Origin: Verrucomicrobiota bacterium
Lineage (GTDB): Bacteria > Verrucomicrobiota > Verrucomicrobiia > Opitutales > Opitutaceae
Direction: 5' to 3'
Assembly (NCBI GenBank): GCA_018239675.1
Contig: JAFEGX010000093.1
Location: forward strand, 1-33,293
DNA length: 33,293 bases
The notes below the pieces were generated by a model. It did no database searches. It was given only the letters and a program-made list of their open reading frames with translations, and was not told the origin of the DNA. The position numbers and the translations under genes are program-made. Below are positions 1-9,852 of the stretch, piece by piece. Position 1 is the first letter of the stretch. Each line of letters opens with the position of its first letter.

Positions 1-362
1 GAAATACCATCGAAGGGTTTGAGGACTTGATTGTCTGGCAGCAGGCGATCGAGCTGGCGGCGGACGTCTACGCCCACTCCGAGCCGCAGCGCGATTTTAC
101 CCTGAAGAATCAGATCCAGCGGGCGGCCATTTCGATCTCGTCGAACATCGCCGAGGGATACGAACGCGGATCGAACAGGGAATTCATCCAATTTCTCTAC
201 TACGCGAAGGGTTCATGCGGCGAAGTCCGCTCGCAGACCCAGCTGGCCCGGCGGGTGAAGCTGATTCCGGATGCCTCCGCCGAGCGGATTATTGCCGCCT
301 CCCGGGAGCTTTCGGCCAAGCTTGGCGCCTACATCCACACCCGGAGCACCCGATTCAACTGA
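1..362 (+). CDS. Four-helix-bundle protein, 23S rRNA IVP (S23) family, 5' end missing
   Basis: The open frame is already coding at base 3, reading NTIEGFEDLIVWQQA, so the gene starts left of the window. The TTG at 27 lies inside the conserved GFEDLIVWQ block and is not the start. Family marks are that opening block, ISSNIAEGYERGS and FIQFLYYAKGS; these proteins fold as a short antiparallel four-helix bundle of about 115-125 residues, and at least 119 are visible here. The family was first seen in 23S rRNA intervening sequences, but most members, like this one, stand alone and their function is unsettled. The stop lies 26 bases before the lolD ATG on the same strand, so the two may be co-transcribed. 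Family assignment is confident; role is unknown. Confidence 0.88.
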   Translation, partial: NTIEGFEDLIVWQQAIELAADVYAHSEPQRDFTLKNQIQRAAISISSNIAEGYERGSNREFIQFLYYAKGSCGEVRSQTQLARRVKLIPDASAERIIAASRELSAKLGAYIHTRSTRFN

Positions 363-388
363 GCAAATCCGTCCCTGCCCCTGCTCCC

Positions 389-1120
389 ATGAGCGCCTCT
401 CCTTCCTCCGTTCTCCCTTCTCCCGGTTCCAGCGCCGGCGCCGGCACCGACACGGTGCTGCGCTGCGAGGACCTGCACCGTTACCTCGGGCAGGGGGAGG
501 GCAGGGTGCACGTGCTCAAGGGGGTTTCCTTTGAGGCCAAGCGGGGTCAGATCTACGCCATTGTCGGGCCGTCGGGCTGCGGCAAGAGCACGCTGCTCTA
601 CCTGCTGGGCCTGCTGGACCAGCCCGATGCCGGCCAGATTTCGATCAACGGCCAGCTGATGTCGAACAACGACGATGCCGCCCGGACCGCCGCCCGGGGC
701 GCGAACATCGGCTTCGTTTTCCAGTTTCACTTCCTGATGCTGGAGTTCTCGGCGCTCGAGAATGTCATGATGCCCATGCGAAAGCTGGGCCAGCTGACCC
801 CGCCCCAGATGGTCGAGCGGGCGCACCAGCTCCTTTCGGCGGTGGGATTGGGCGACAAGACCCACCGGCTCGGCACCCAGCTGTCCGGCGGCGAACAGCA
901 GCGCGTCGCCATCGCCCGGGCGCTGGCCAACCAGCCCTCGATCATCCTGGCGGACGAGCCGACCGGCAACCTGGACGTGAAGAATTCCGGCATGGTGTTC
1001 GACCTGCTCACGCGCCTCGCCAAGGACCATGGCCAGGCCGTGGTGCTCGTGACGCACAATCCCGAGATCGCCCACCGCTGCGACGCCGTCAGGCCGATGC
1101 GGGACGGCGTCTTCATTTGA
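389..1120 (+). CDS. lolD: Lipoprotein-releasing ABC transporter ATPase LolD
   Basis: The 243-aa product is a stand-alone ABC ATPase of the LolD/MacB group. It would power the LolC/E membrane partner in extracting lipoproteins from the inner membrane. Walker A is GPSGCGKST (60-68), the Q-loop glutamine is Q112, the signature is LSGGEQQR (165-172), Walker B is IILADE (185-190) and the H-loop histidine is H223. The stretch FQFHFLMLEFSALENV (111-126) follows the LolD pattern FQFHHLLPEFTALENV. The permease is not in the window and is probably upstream. The first 15 residues (Ser/Pro rich) are encoded by a run of 7-base CTCCNNN units that resembles the intergenic repeats elsewhere in the window; the conserved domain begins near T22, so a GTG start at 455 is also possible. 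Confidence 0.9.
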   Translation: MSASPSSVLPSPGSSAGAGTDTVLRCEDLHRYLGQGEGRVHVLKGVSFEAKRGQIYAIVGPSGCGKSTLLYLLGLLDQPDAGQISINGQLMSNNDDAARTAARGANIGFVFQFHFLMLEFSALENVMMPMRKLGQLTPPQMVERAHQLLSAVGLGDKTHRLGTQLSGGEQQRVAIARALANQPSIILADEPTGNLDVKNSGMVFDLLTRLAKDHGQAVVLVTHNPEIAHRCDAVRPMRDGVFI

Positions 1121-1192
1121 ATGCGGCCGGGGCGGGTGGGGCGGATAAGCCGGAGTCTTGCGGCCGGAGTCTCGATCAATTAAGCAAAACTT

Positions 1193-1337
1193 GTAGCCGC
1201 AAGGATGCGCAATAAGCGCAAGAACTCGTTGCCCCAGCGTTTCGCCCTGTTTTGGCAATAATCCGTGGTCAACGATCCCTCTGCCGCTGGAGCTGGAATC
1301 GGATAGATCTGCGCTTTTTTCGCATCTTTGCGGCTAC
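1193..1337. repeat. 145-bp inverted-repeat element with 28-bp arms
   Basis: Bases 1193-1220 and the reverse complement of 1310-1337 match at 25 of 28 positions; both begin GTAGCCGCAA. An 89-bp spacer with no gene separates them. The arms are built on a CGCAA word repeated every 9-10 bases, a style of intergenic repeat seen in several bacterial phyla. No transposase or target duplication is obvious, so a miniature element mobilised in trans is possible but unproven. As RNA it would form one long hairpin downstream of lolD. Confidence 0.75.
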
Positions 1338-1438
1338 ACCATTTTTGAATGCGCTCGAGCAACCGAAAGACGAAGGGCTGATGGTCTGCTACCTCTGCCG
1401 CGCGACCGACGCAGGTGATGCTTCACTGCGTCTGGCGA

Positions 1439-1474
1439 TTCGACTCCTCGACCCTCGGCGTTCGACCGCGTGAT
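1439..1474. repeat. Heptamer repeat, copy of the element at 32413-32448
   Basis: This stretch reads in 7-base steps (TCGACTC, CTCGACC and variants). It matches 32413-32448 at 30 of 36 positions in direct orientation, 31 kb away. The copy near 32.4 kb has a facing arm; no equally clear partner is visible here. Confidence 0.6.
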
Positions 1475-1538
1475 TCCGGATAAGCCCTTTCGGCGCGACG
1501 GTTTCCGCGGTCGGGGCGCGGCCGGCCGGCGCGTATGA

Positions 1539-1639
1539 CAGCCTTCGCGGCTGGTGTAAGTTCGGGGGCTGGGTAGCGGTCCAGACGGGCGACAAAGCGT
1601 CCGGACCAAGGAGCGGGAAACCCTTCGGCGGGGATTCCC
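1539..1639 (+). other. Cluster of three hairpins upstream of the act operon; possible structured leader
   Basis: Three stems follow one another. CAGCC/GGCTG spans 1539-1553. GGTCCAGACG pairs with CGTCCGGACC (1578-1607, 9 of 10 pairs, 10-nt loop). GGGAA-A-CCC pairs with GGG-A-TTCCC (1615-1639, one A-A mismatch, 7-nt loop). An imperfect dyad GGTTTAC-ATCG-GTAAAACC lies at 1649-1667, 48 bases before the first start codon. The sequence does not match a riboswitch class I can recall. It could be a 5' leader of the act transcript, a weak terminator, or another repeat remnant. Apart from the two repeats listed at 1193 and 1439, I see nothing else in the 1121-1714 gap, and no convincing -35/-10 pair. 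Confidence 0.35.
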
Positions 1640-1714
1640 GGAAATTTTGGTTTACATCGGTAAAACCGCCTTCTTCTTTCGACCCTGAGTTTTCACCAAC
1701 TTCACTGACGAACC

Positions 1715-1900
1715 GTGAGCCACGACCCAGCGCGAAAGCACTTTTTAGCCAAACTGATCGGGCTAGCTGCCGTTGCCGGCATCGCCCCGAGACTGCTCGC
1801 GAAACCTTCCGCGTCGGCGCCCAGCCCGGCCCCCGCCGGCCCCTCGCTCACCCTTCGAACCGATCCCCGCGCGGTTGCCCGCCGCGGTGAGACGGTCTGA
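1715..1900 (+). CDS. Small exported or membrane peptide at the head of the act operon
   Basis: A GTG-started frame of 61 codons ends 26 bases before actA. It has a basic start (ARKHFLAK), a hydrophobic core (LIGLAAVAGIAPRLL) and then an Ala/Pro/Ser-rich stretch, which looks like a signal peptide or anchor. The tail ends DPRAVARRGETV. There is no cysteine and no haem motif. No Shine-Dalgarno is seen before the GTG. The export-like N-terminus and the position favour a real gene, but the length and rare start make this tentative; I do not recognise a named family. Confidence 0.45.
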   Translation: MSHDPARKHFLAKLIGLAAVAGIAPRLLAKPSASAPSPAPAGPSLTLRTDPRAVARRGETV

Positions 1901-1926
1901 CCAGCGGCCCTCGGATCTTCCGGACC

Positions 1927-2580
1927 ATGTCGAAACTATTTCCCAAATCGGCCAACAAGCTGCCGCTCCAGATCATCGTTTACCTGGTGGTCCTTGCCGG
2001 AGTGGTGACCGCCGGCGCGACGTACTACATGACGCCGAAGTACACGCGCGTGGGCTATGCGCCGGTGCAGCCGGTGCCCTACAGCCACGCCCTGCACGCC
2101 GGCCAGCTCGGCATCGATTGCCGCTACTGCCACAGCAACGTCGAGAAGTCCGGCGTGGCCAACCTGCCGACCTCCCAGACGTGCATGAACTGTCACAACC
2201 AGGTGAAGAAGGACAGCCCGCTTCTCGCCGTGGTGCGCCACAGTTACGAGACCGGTGAGGCCGTGCCGTGGGTGAAGGTCCACCAGACCCCGGATTACGT
2301 CTATTTCAACCACGCCATCCACGTGAACCGCGGCGTCAGCTGCGTCGAGTGCCATGGCAAGATCAACGAGATGGAGGTCGTGACCCATGCCCAGCCGCTG
2401 AGCATGGGTTTCTGCCTCGACTGCCACCGCAATCCGGCCCCGCGCGTCCGCGAGCCCGGTGACGTGTTCAACCTGGATTCGGCGACGATCGCCCAGAAAT
2501 CGGGCCTCGAGGCCGCCCACAAGTTCCTGAAAGACCGGAACATCAAACCTCCGCAAAGCTGCTCCGGCTGCCATCGATGA
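1927..2580 (+). CDS. actA: Alternative complex III pentahaem cytochrome c subunit ActA
   Basis: The 217-aa protein has one N-terminal membrane segment (about 14-34) and five CxxCH haem sites: C65-H69, C86-H90, C139-H143, C163-H167 and C212-H216. A membrane-anchored pentahaem cytochrome as first gene of a set followed by an Fe-S/molybdopterin-like protein and NrfD proteins is the signature of alternative complex III, the quinol:cytochrome c oxidoreductase that replaces bc1. ActA faces the periplasm and carries electrons from ActB toward soluble or attached cytochrome c. Its TGA overlaps the actB ATG by four bases (2577-2580), so the two are translationally coupled. The last haem site sits one residue from the C-terminus. 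Confidence 0.95.
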   Translation: MSKLFPKSANKLPLQIIVYLVVLAGVVTAGATYYMTPKYTRVGYAPVQPVPYSHALHAGQLGIDCRYCHSNVEKSGVANLPTSQTCMNCHNQVKKDSPLLAVVRHSYETGEAVPWVKVHQTPDYVYFNHAIHVNRGVSCVECHGKINEMEVVTHAQPLSMGFCLDCHRNPAPRVREPGDVFNLDSATIAQKSGLEAAHKFLKDRNIKPPQSCSGCHR

Positions 2581-5500
2581 AACGCGAATTTCACCATCCC
2601 GCACCGTCCGAACGCGAACTCGCCGGTCCCAAGTACTGGCGGAGTCTCGACGAGCTCGCCGAGACTCCCGGCTTCAAGGCTCAGCTTGAGCGCGAGTTCC
2701 CCGAGGGCGCCTCGGAGCTCGCCGGCGTGGATCGCCGCCAGTTCGCCAAGATCATGGCGGCCTCGTTCGCCCTCGGCGGCCTCGGCCTCGCCGGCTGCCG
2801 CCGTCCCGAGCAGTACGTCCTCCCGTATGGCAAGTCCGTCGAGGGGGTCATCCAGGGCCTGCCGCTCTATTTCGCCACGGCGATGCCGCTGCGCAACTCC
2901 GCCATCCCGCTGCTCGCCGAGACCCACCAGGGCCGGCCGACCAAGCTCGAGGGCAACCCGACCTACGCGCCGCACGGCGGCGCCACGTCGCTCGTCGCCC
3001 AGGCGTCCATCCTCGACCTTTACGATCCGGACCGGGCCACGACGCACACCGTGAAGGGCGCGCCGGCCACCTCGGCCGACATCGCCGCCCGGCTCGCCGC
3101 CGTGGGGCAGGGGGCCGCCGCCAATGACGGCGAGGGCCTCGCGTTCCTTGCCGAGGAATCGTCGTCCCCGACCCGCGCCCGCCTGCTCGCCCAGCTCCGC
3201 CGCAAGTTCCCGCGCGCCATCTGGGCCGAGTACGAGCCCGTGCGCGACGAGCCCCCGGCCGTCGCCGCCCGCGCCTGCTTCGGCCGCGACGTCAAGCCGC
3301 TGTACCGCTTCGCCAAGGCCAAGCGCATCGTCAGCCTCGACGCCGATTTTTTCCACGCCGAGTCCGGCAGCCTCTACTATGCCCGCGAGTTCGCCAAGGG
3401 GCGCCGCGTGACGAAGCCGGAGGACCCGATGAACCGCCTCTACGTCGTGGAGAGCGGCCTGTCCCTCACCGGCAGCATGGCGGACCACCGCCTGCGCCTC
3501 GCCTCGAGCCACCTGACCGCCTTTGCCGCCGCCCTCGCGAAGCACGTCATGGGCTCGTCGGCGCTCGACAGCCTGGCGCTGGGCCTCGAGTTCAAGGACC
3601 AGGACAAGTGGCTCGCGGCGTGCGCCAAGGATCTCGCGGACCATCGCGGCGAGTGCCTCGTGGTCGCCGGCGCGCACCAGCCGCCGGTCGTGCACGCGAT
3701 CGTCTACGCGCTGAACTCCTTCCTCGGCAATTTCGGCTCCACGGTCGATTTCGTGGCCGTCCCCGCCAATCCCGCCTCCAGCATCGAGGCCCTTGCCACC
3801 GCGATCCGCGGCGGCGTCGTGAAGACCCTCGTCATCCTCGGCGGCAATCCGGCCTACAACGCCCCGGCGGACCTGGACTGGCCCGCGCTGCAGAAGTCGG
3901 TCGCCGAGGTCTTCCGCTACGGGTACTACGCCGACGAGACCTCGGCCCTGGCCGGCACGCACATCGCGGCCACGCACTATCTCGAGTCGTGGGGCGACGC
4001 CCGCACGGTGGACGGCACCATCGTCCCGGTGCAGCCGATGATCCTCCCGCTCTTCAACGGGCTGACCGAGCTCGAGGTGCTCGCGCACCTGCTCGGCGAG
4101 GCGAAGACCGACCCGTACGGCCAGGTTTACACGACCATCACGGCGCTCGCCGGCACGGCCGACCCGGATAAGTTCTTCCGGCAGTTCCTGCATGACGGCC
4201 TGCTGGCCGACAGCTCGTACGAGAAGGTTGCGGTCAGCTACGACCCCAACGGCGCCGCGGCGCTGATGGCCTCCGTTCCGAAGGTCGAGACGCTGTCCCG
4301 CGACCATCTTGAGGTCCGCTTCGTCACGGACCACAAGATGGACGACGGCCGCTTCGCCAACAACGGCTGGCTGCAGGAGTGCCCGGATCCGATCACGAAG
4401 ATCGCCTGGGACAACGCCATCCTGGTCAGCCCGAAGCTAGGCAAGGAGCTGGGCGTCGACCCGAAGGGCTCGCTGCTCGAGGTCGCCCGCAAGGAGGAGA
4501 ACGAGTTCTTCATCGGCAAGGAAAACAGCCACATCTACGAGCTGACCGTGAACGGCCGGAAGGTCCGCGGCCCGGTGCACATCCAGCCCGGCCTCGCGAA
4601 CTACACCGTGGTGGTGGCGCTGGGCTACGGCCGCAGCGTCACGGGCCGGGTCGGCACCGGGGCGGGTTTCAGCGGCTACGCGATCCGCACGAGCGGCGGG
4701 ATGGGCTTCGCCACCGGCGCCAAGCTCGCCGACTCGGGTGAGCGCCGCCTGCTGGCCAACGTCCAGGAACACTGGTCGATGGAGGGCCGCGACATCGTGC
4801 GCGAGGCCAATTACGACGAGTACCGAGAGAATCCCGGCTACGTCGACGAGATGGGCATCGAGTCCCATTCGCCGGCGATCTACGGCGCGGACAACACCCC
4901 GGCGAATGACGACAAGCTCTCGCCGGAGGAACGCGCCAAGGTCGCCGCCCAGCGCTCGAAGGACATCCCGCGCGGCGGCTCCCTCTACACGACGCCGAAG
5001 TTCGACGGCGTGCACCAGTGGGGCATGTCGATCGACCTCAACACCTGCATCGGCTGCAACGCCTGCGTGGTGGCCTGCCAGGCCGAGAACAACATCCCGA
5101 TCGTCGGCCGGGACCAGGTCCAGCGCGGCCGCGAGATGCAGTGGATCCGGCTCGACCGGTACTATTCGGACGGCCTGGCCGACGCCGCGGCCTTTGGCGG
5201 GCCGGGCAACGCCGAGCTGCCCGAGGATCCGCAGATTTCCCTGCAGCCCGTCGCCTGCCAGCAATGCGAGCTGGCCCCGTGCGAGGTGGTGTGCCCGGTC
5301 AACGCGACCGTGCACGACGACGAGGGCATCAACACGATGGCCTACAACCGCTGCATCGGCACCCGTTATTGCGCGAACAACTGCCCGTACAAGGTGCGGC
5401 GCTTCAACTTCTTTGACTTCAACCAGCGCCAGCTGGACAGCCTCTACCTCAGCCAGCTCGGCCCGAAGGGGATGCCCGAGCTCGTGCAGATGGTGAAGAA

Positions 5501-5968
5501 CCCGGAGGTCACCGTGCGCATGCGCGGCGTGATGGAGAAGTGCACGTACTGCGTGCAGCGCATCCAGAACGGCAAGATCCAGTACAAGGTGAAGATGGCC
5601 CAGGCGGGCATGCCCGGCGAGGTGGCCGTCCCGGATGGCACGATCAAGACCGCCTGCCAGCAGGTCTGCCCGGTCGAGGCCATCGTGTTCGGCAACATCC
5701 TGGACACCGAGAGCGCCGTCTCCAAGGCCAAGGCCCGCGAGCAGGACTACGCGCTGCTGGGCTACCTGAACATCCGCCCGCGCACGACCTACCTGGGCAA
5801 GCTTCGCAATCCGAACCGCGACATGCCGGACTATACCGCCCTCCCGCTCAGCCGGGTCGAGTACAACCGGAAGAACGGGCACGGCGAGCATGGCGCCGGG
5901 CCCGGCGCGCATCATGAAGGGGGACACGCGCTGCGCGATGCGGCCAAACGTTTCGGAGGACTTAGCTA

Positions 5969-5969
<1 letters not shown>
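2577..5969 (+). CDS. actB: Alternative complex III iron-sulfur subunit ActB (molybdopterin-like plus ferredoxin-like fusion)
   Basis: The 1130-aa protein has an unusually placed Tat-type signal: RRQF at 53-56 and a lipobox LAGC ending at C74. Residues from about 90 to 700 resemble the molybdopterin oxidoreductase fold; in characterised ACIII this part binds no molybdenum cofactor. The C-terminal part carries the Fe-S ligands: C824, C827, C830, C834; C894, C897, C902, C906; C926, C932, C936; C989, C992, C1027, C1031. These 15 cysteines fit three [4Fe-4S] and one [3Fe-4S] cluster, as known for ACIII. The C-terminus is His/Gly rich ([16 protein letters not shown]). Stop and next start overlap as TAATG. 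Confidence 0.95.
5955..5960 (+). promoter_or_regulatory. Ribosome binding site of actC
   Basis: GGAGGA lies eight bases before the actC ATG at 5969. It is one of few strong Shine-Dalgarno matches in the window, sits inside the end of actB, and supports the ATG that overlaps the actB stop. Confidence 0.75.
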
Positions 5970-7396
<1,427 letters not shown>

Positions 7397-7408
7397 TCTC
7401 CCCCGACC

Positions 7409-7942
7409 ATGGCTGCCTCCTCCTATGGCCTGATCGCCACCTTCGAGACGCCCGCGGCGCTGTACCACGCGGCGGAGAAGGTGCGCGACGCCGGTTACAA
7501 GAACTGGGACTGCATCACGCCGTTCCCCGTGCACGGCCTGGACAAGGCGATGGGCCTCCGGCGTTCCATCGTGCCGCGGATCTCGCTCGCGGGCGGCATC
7601 ACCGGCTTCTGCACCGGCATGACGATGATCTGGTGGACGGGTGCGGTCGACTACACCCTCACGGTCGGCGGCAAGCCGCTGTTCAGCCCGATGTTCGCCT
7701 TCCCGATCAGCTATGAGCTGACGATCCTGTTCACCGCGTTCGCGACGATCGGCGGCATGTTCTTCCTGAACGGCCTCCCGATGCACTACCACCCGGTGCT
7801 GAAGTACGACCAGATCAAGCGGGGCATGGACGACACGTTCTTCATCGTCATCGAGGCGCGCGACCCGCGCTTCAACCTCGCCAACACCCGGACCCTGCTC
7901 GAGCAGGCCGGCGGAACGGAAGTCAAGGAGCTGGAAGCCTGA
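7409..7942 (+). CDS. actD: Alternative complex III subunit ActD (DUF3341)
   Basis: The 177-aa membrane protein begins with a short soluble domain (GLIATFETPAALYHAAEKV, then CITPFPVHGLDKAMGLRRS). Two hydrophobic hairpin segments follow around residues 55-75 and 98-118, the second reading LTILFTAFATIGGMFFLNGL. The third part ends in a soluble tail. This is the DUF3341 architecture of ActD, a small non-cofactor subunit that contacts ActC and ActF. It lies between actC and actE with gaps of 12 and 3 bases. The family match is clear from sequence and order. Confidence 0.93.
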   Translation: MAASSYGLIATFETPAALYHAAEKVRDAGYKNWDCITPFPVHGLDKAMGLRRSIVPRISLAGGITGFCTGMTMIWWTGAVDYTLTVGGKPLFSPMFAFPISYELTILFTAFATIGGMFFLNGLPMHYHPVLKYDQIKRGMDDTFFIVIEARDPRFNLANTRTLLEQAGGTEVKELEA

Positions 7943-7945
7943 GCC

Positions 7946-8578
7946 ATGCGCAACGTCTACCTCGTCACTGCGTTCGTCGTGGTCCTCGCGGTCTCCATCC
8001 TCGGGTTCCGCGGCACGCCTTTCACCAAGCCGCCGATCGACGTCTTCCCGGAGTGGGCCTTCCCCGGCATGAAGCGCCAGCCGAAGCCCTATCCGCAGGG
8101 CGCGAGCAGGTTCTTCGCCGACGGCCGCGCCGACCGTCCGCTGCCGCCCGGCGTCGTCTCCCGCGACCCGCTGCGCAACGACTACGCCCTCTACGAAGGC
8201 AAGGCCGCCGACGGTTCCTGGCTTCGCGGCTTCCCGTCGGCCCTCACCGTCGACGCCAAACTCATGGCCCGCGGCAAGGAGCGTTTCACCATCTACTGCG
8301 CGCCCTGCCACGGCGCCGTCGGCGACGGGAACGGCATCACGAAGCAGTACGGCATGGGCGCCACGCCGACCTACCACGACCCGCGCCTGCGCGACATGGC
8401 CGAGGGCGAGATCTTCAACACCATCACGCACGGCAAGAACAACATGCTCTCGTATGCGGACAAGCTCCTCCCCGAGGACCGCTGGGCCGTGATCCTCTAC
8501 GTCCGCGCCCTCCAGCGCGCGCAGACCGGGACCGTGTCCGACGTGCCGGCTGACCATCGAAAGGAGCTCGGCCTCTAA
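7946..8578 (+). CDS. actE: Alternative complex III monohaem cytochrome c subunit ActE
   Basis: The 210-aa protein has an N-terminal membrane or signal segment (YLVTAFVVVLAVSILGF, 5-21), a linker containing the TPFTKPPIDVFPEW-type motif usual for ActE, and one haem site C118-A-P-C121-H122. KQYGMGATPTYHD and NMLSYADKL offer candidate methionine axial ligands. ActE is one of the two c-type cytochrome subunits of ACIII on the periplasmic side. The stop TAA overlaps the actF ATG by one base. Confidence 0.94.
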   Translation: MRNVYLVTAFVVVLAVSILGFRGTPFTKPPIDVFPEWAFPGMKRQPKPYPQGASRFFADGRADRPLPPGVVSRDPLRNDYALYEGKAADGSWLRGFPSALTVDAKLMARGKERFTIYCAPCHGAVGDGNGITKQYGMGATPTYHDPRLRDMAEGEIFNTITHGKNNMLSYADKLLPEDRWAVILYVRALQRAQTGTVSDVPADHRKELGL

Positions 8579-9852
8579 TGACCTCCCAAGCTGCCACCGC
8601 CCCCGCCGCGCTCGCGCCGGAAGCCGCCAACGCCTCGGCGGCCACGAAGGCCCTCACGGCCGGCCTCGTCGGCCTCGCGCTCACCGCGCTCGGCGTCGCC
8701 TTCTCGCCTGACAAGCACGGGCCCGTGATGTCGTACCTCGTCGGCGTCTGCTACTGGACCGCCATTGCGATCGGCATGCTCCTGATGGTGATGATCCACC
8801 ACATCGTCGACGCCTCCTGGTCGGTGGTGATCCGCCGCCAGTGGGAGCACGGCCTCGCGGCCTTCAAGTGGCTCGGCCTGCTGTTCGTGCCGCTGCTCAT
8901 CCTCGCCTGGATGAAGCCGGGCTACGTCTGGCCGTGGATGGACCTCAATCACCCGCTGCACGGCCACGGCACGGTCGGCGCGGACGTCCTTTACCAGAAG
9001 AAGTCCGGCTTCCTGAACCTGCCCATGTTCACCGGCATGACGGCTGGTTTCTACCTCATTTGGATCTGGCTGTCGGCCCGCCTCCGCAAGGCGTCATTCA
9101 CCCAGGACGCCGACGGCAATGCCGGCTGGACCAGCACCAACCGCGTGACGTCGGCCTTCGGCATCCCGCTGGCGGCGCTCTCGCTGACGTTTGCCGCGAT
9201 CTACTGGATGAAGAGCCTCGAGTACCACTGGTTCTCGACCATGTACGGCGTGTGGTTCTTCGCGAACTGCGTCCGCGGCGCGCTCTGCAGCGCCGTGGTC
9301 ATCATGGTCTGGCTCTACCGCCGCGGCGACCTCAAGGGCGTCCTCAACACCAATCATTTTCACAGCATCGGCCAGCTGATGCTCGCGTTCACGGTGTTCT
9401 GGGCGTACGTGACCTTCTCGCAGTACTTCCTGATCTGGAACGCCAACGTGCCCGAGGAGACCTTCTGGTACAACATCCGCGAGCTGAATCACGACGGCTC
9501 GACGAACCAGTGGTGGTGGGTCGGCCTCGCTCTGCTCTTTGGCCACTTCGTGCTGCCGTTCTGCGCGCTGCTCTCGTACCGCTACAAGGTCACGCACCAC
9601 ATCATCCGCCGCATCGCGTTCTGGGTGCTGACCGTGATCCTCGTCGACATCTGCTACAACACCCTGCCGGCCCTCAAGGACGCGCACGGCGACGCCCAGC
9701 CGTTCCTCTCGCTCAATCTCCTGTGGGTGCTGACGTCCGTCCTCGGCGTCGGCGGCGTCTGCGTCTGGGCCTTCCTCCGCAGCCTGGGCACCACGAAACT
9801 CATTCCGATCCGCGACCCGCGGATCACCGAATGCCTGACTCACCATGAGTGA
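8578..9852 (+). CDS. actF: Alternative complex III second NrfD-like membrane subunit ActF
   Basis: The 424-aa protein has about ten predicted membrane segments and is the shorter NrfD homologue of ACIII. Recognisable parts are MLLMVMIHHIVDASWSVVIR, GHGTVGADVLYQKKSGFLN, LMLAFTVFWAYVTFSQYF and GHFVLPFCALLSYR. ActF pairs with ActC in the membrane and has been proposed to provide a proton path. No haem-binding motif is expected or seen. It starts inside the actE stop (TAATG) and overlaps the next gene by eight bases, consistent with a single transcript. Confidence 0.94.
   Translation: MTSQAATAPAALAPEAANASAATKALTAGLVGLALTALGVAFSPDKHGPVMSYLVGVCYWTAIAIGMLLMVMIHHIVDASWSVVIRRQWEHGLAAFKWLGLLFVPLLILAWMKPGYVWPWMDLNHPLHGHGTVGADVLYQKKSGFLNLPMFTGMTAGFYLIWIWLSARLRKASFTQDADGNAGWTSTNRVTSAFGIPLAALSLTFAAIYWMKSLEYHWFSTMYGVWFFANCVRGALCSAVVIMVWLYRRGDLKGVLNTNHFHSIGQLMLAFTVFWAYVTFSQYFLIWNANVPEETFWYNIRELNHDGSTNQWWWVGLALLFGHFVLPFCALLSYRYKVTHHIIRRIAFWVLTVILVDICYNTLPALKDAHGDAQPFLSLNLLWVLTSVLGVGGVCVWAFLRSLGTTKLIPIRDPRITECLTHHE

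Noticed and set aside
1-362. Fragment of a 23S rRNA gene with an intervening sequence
   Set aside because: The bundle protein family is named after such insertions, but the flanking DNA here is lolD and not rRNA.
1180-1609. Several short open frames in the 1121-1714 gap
   Set aside because: They translate the inverted-repeat and heptamer sequences, overlap on both strands, and have no export signal, motif or ribosome site.
1539-1639. Known riboswitch (cobalamin, TPP, SAM, c-di-GMP)
   Set aside because: None of the conserved core sequences of these classes that I remember is present in the hairpin cluster.
2301-4334. Long minus-strand open frame of 677 codons opposite actA/actB
   Set aside because: It is rich in Arg, Gly, Ala and Glu with no domain, and lies wholly opposite a well-supported gene; GC-rich coding DNA produces such antisense frames.
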